Source: Bordetella genomosp. 8 (GTDB taxonomy: Bacteria; Pseudomonadota; Gammaproteobacteria; Burkholderiales; Burkholderiaceae_B). Taken from it: a stretch of DNA of 64,000 nucleotides. Below the pieces are notes generated by a model. That model did not search any database and was not told the DNA's origin. It was given only the letters and a program-made list of their open reading frames with translations. Shown here piece after piece: positions 63,494 to 64,000 of this stretch; within the stretch, counting starts at the first letter, position 1, and each line of letters starts with the position of its first letter. The translations under genes and the position numbers were made by a program. The stretch covers positions 2,666,001 to 2,730,000 of the forward strand of contig NZ_CP021108.1 in NCBI RefSeq assembly GCF_002119685.1. Reading direction: 5' to 3'.

Positions 63494-64000
63494 GCTGGCG
63501 CTCCCCCATGTAGATCGCCTGTACGTCGGGATCGCTTTCGATTTCGGCGGGCGTGCCATGCCGCAGCACGCGGCCGTTGTGCATGACGGTGACCCGCGTC
63601 GCCACCGACAGCGCGATCTCCAGGTCGTGCTCGATGATCACATAGCCGATATGGCGCGGCAGCGCCTGCAGCAGCGCCACCAGTTCGCGGCGCTCGGCGG
63701 GCGACAGGCCCGCCGCCGGTTCGTCGAACAGGATCAGGCGCGGTGCGCCGGCCAGGGCCATGCCGATCTCCAGCTGGCGCTGCTGCCCGTGCGACAGCAG
63801 GGCGACCGGCGTCTCCGCCAGCCGCGACAGGCGGGCGTGCTCCAGCAGCTCATCCGCCGCCGCGTCGGTCGCCGACGCACGCGCCGTGCGCCGCAGGCTG
63901 AAGCGTCCGCGCGCCACGCCGCGCACCGCCAGGTACAGGTTGTCCCGCACACTCAGGTCGCGGAACAGCAGCGACGACTGATACGTGCGGCGCAGGCCGC
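63483..64000 (-). CDS. LivG-like branched-chain-type ABC ATPase, 3' part (5' end outside window)
   Basis: About 172 C-terminal residues of a LivG-type ATPase are visible, reading in from the window edge as [21 protein letters not shown]. The signature is degenerate ([19 protein letters not shown]), followed by Walker [15 protein letters not shown] and the switch His in YVIIEHDL. It ends with the LivG-typical YMGERQHGH. It is cut at 64000; permeases and a binding protein are presumably upstream. It overlaps the fusion gene by 11 bases. Confidence 0.88.
   Translation of the reverse strand, partial: GLRRTYQSSLLFRDLSVRDNLYLAVRGVARGRFSLRRTARASATDAAADELLEHARLSRLAETPVALLSHGQQRQLEIGMALAGAPRLILFDEPAAGLSPAERRELVALLQALPRHIGYVIIEHDLEIALSVATRVTVMHNGRVLRHGTPAEIESDPDVQAIYMGERQHGH

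Overview
The window is GC-rich, densely coded chromosomal DNA from a betaproteobacterium. It most resembles the Alcaligenaceae, in particular a Bordetella or Achromobacter-like organism. This rests on the gene order lpxD-fabZ-lpxA-lpxB-rnhB-TrmH, two Bug/TctC periplasmic binding proteins each next to a LysR gene, and the smpB / RatA-RnfH neighbourhood. No species can be named from the sequence alone. No tRNA, rRNA, CRISPR array, insertion sequence or prophage was recognised, and no gene-free stretch exceeds about 220 bases.

Layout: 1-4.5 kb is a lipid A / fatty acid operon (lpxD fragment, fabZ, lpxA, lpxB, rnhB, an RNA methyltransferase) with coupled stops and starts. 4.5-7.9 kb holds the divergent ppsR/ppsA pair of PEP synthase metabolism. 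7.9-13.8 kb carries an Ada-like repair protein, a glutamine amidotransferase, an NfeD-stomatin pair, a diguanylate cyclase, smpB and RatA-RnfH. 13.8-17.3 kb is a valine-degradation operon (acyl-CoA dehydrogenase, 3-hydroxyisobutyryl-CoA hydrolase, mmsB) behind a perfect 16-bp palindrome. A VIT family protein and a complete liv branched-chain amino acid ABC operon follow (17.4-23.1 kb). A HigBA-type toxin-antitoxin pair sits at 23.2-23.9 kb with an AT-rich palindromic operator.

23.9-28.4 kb looks like a D-amino-acid module: racemase, N-acyl-D-amino-acid deacylase, TctC binding protein and a divergent LysR. 28.4-34.8 kb is a transporter-rich stretch (GST, three MFS proteins, EamA, DUF423, an HxlR regulator). 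35.0-38.1 kb is a fused NitT/TauT-type ABC permease with its ATPase. 38.1-45.4 kb contains a phosphoesterase, a DedA-rhodanese fusion, xerD, alkB, carbonic anhydrase, a MetQ-like protein, an AI-2E exporter family protein and an unusual Fur paralog. 45.4-49.6 kb holds LysR / TctC / an RraA-like aldolase and a split chromate transporter. 49.7-54.6 kb has a PhyH oxygenase, an SbmA-like ABC protein and a hybrid sensor kinase, the last two carrying in-frame 15-bp repeats. 54.7-58.1 kb has a MASE1-PAS protein, gamma-glutamyltransferase and slyX.

The right end (58.1-64.0 kb, minus strand) is the most unusual part. It is one tightly packed operon: a LivG-like ATPase (cut by the window edge), a LivF-like ATPase fused to a Tm-1-like/UPF0261 domain, a TIM-barrel PEP-hydrolase-family protein, a flotillin and a START-like (SRPBCC) protein. 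Neighbouring genes overlap by 11, 20 and 4 bp, with one 12-bp gap. The UPF0261 and TIM-barrel pair corresponds to the two halves of the plant Tm-1 protein. Its coupling here to an ABC importer and a membrane-raft protein suggests an uncharacterised membrane-associated system.
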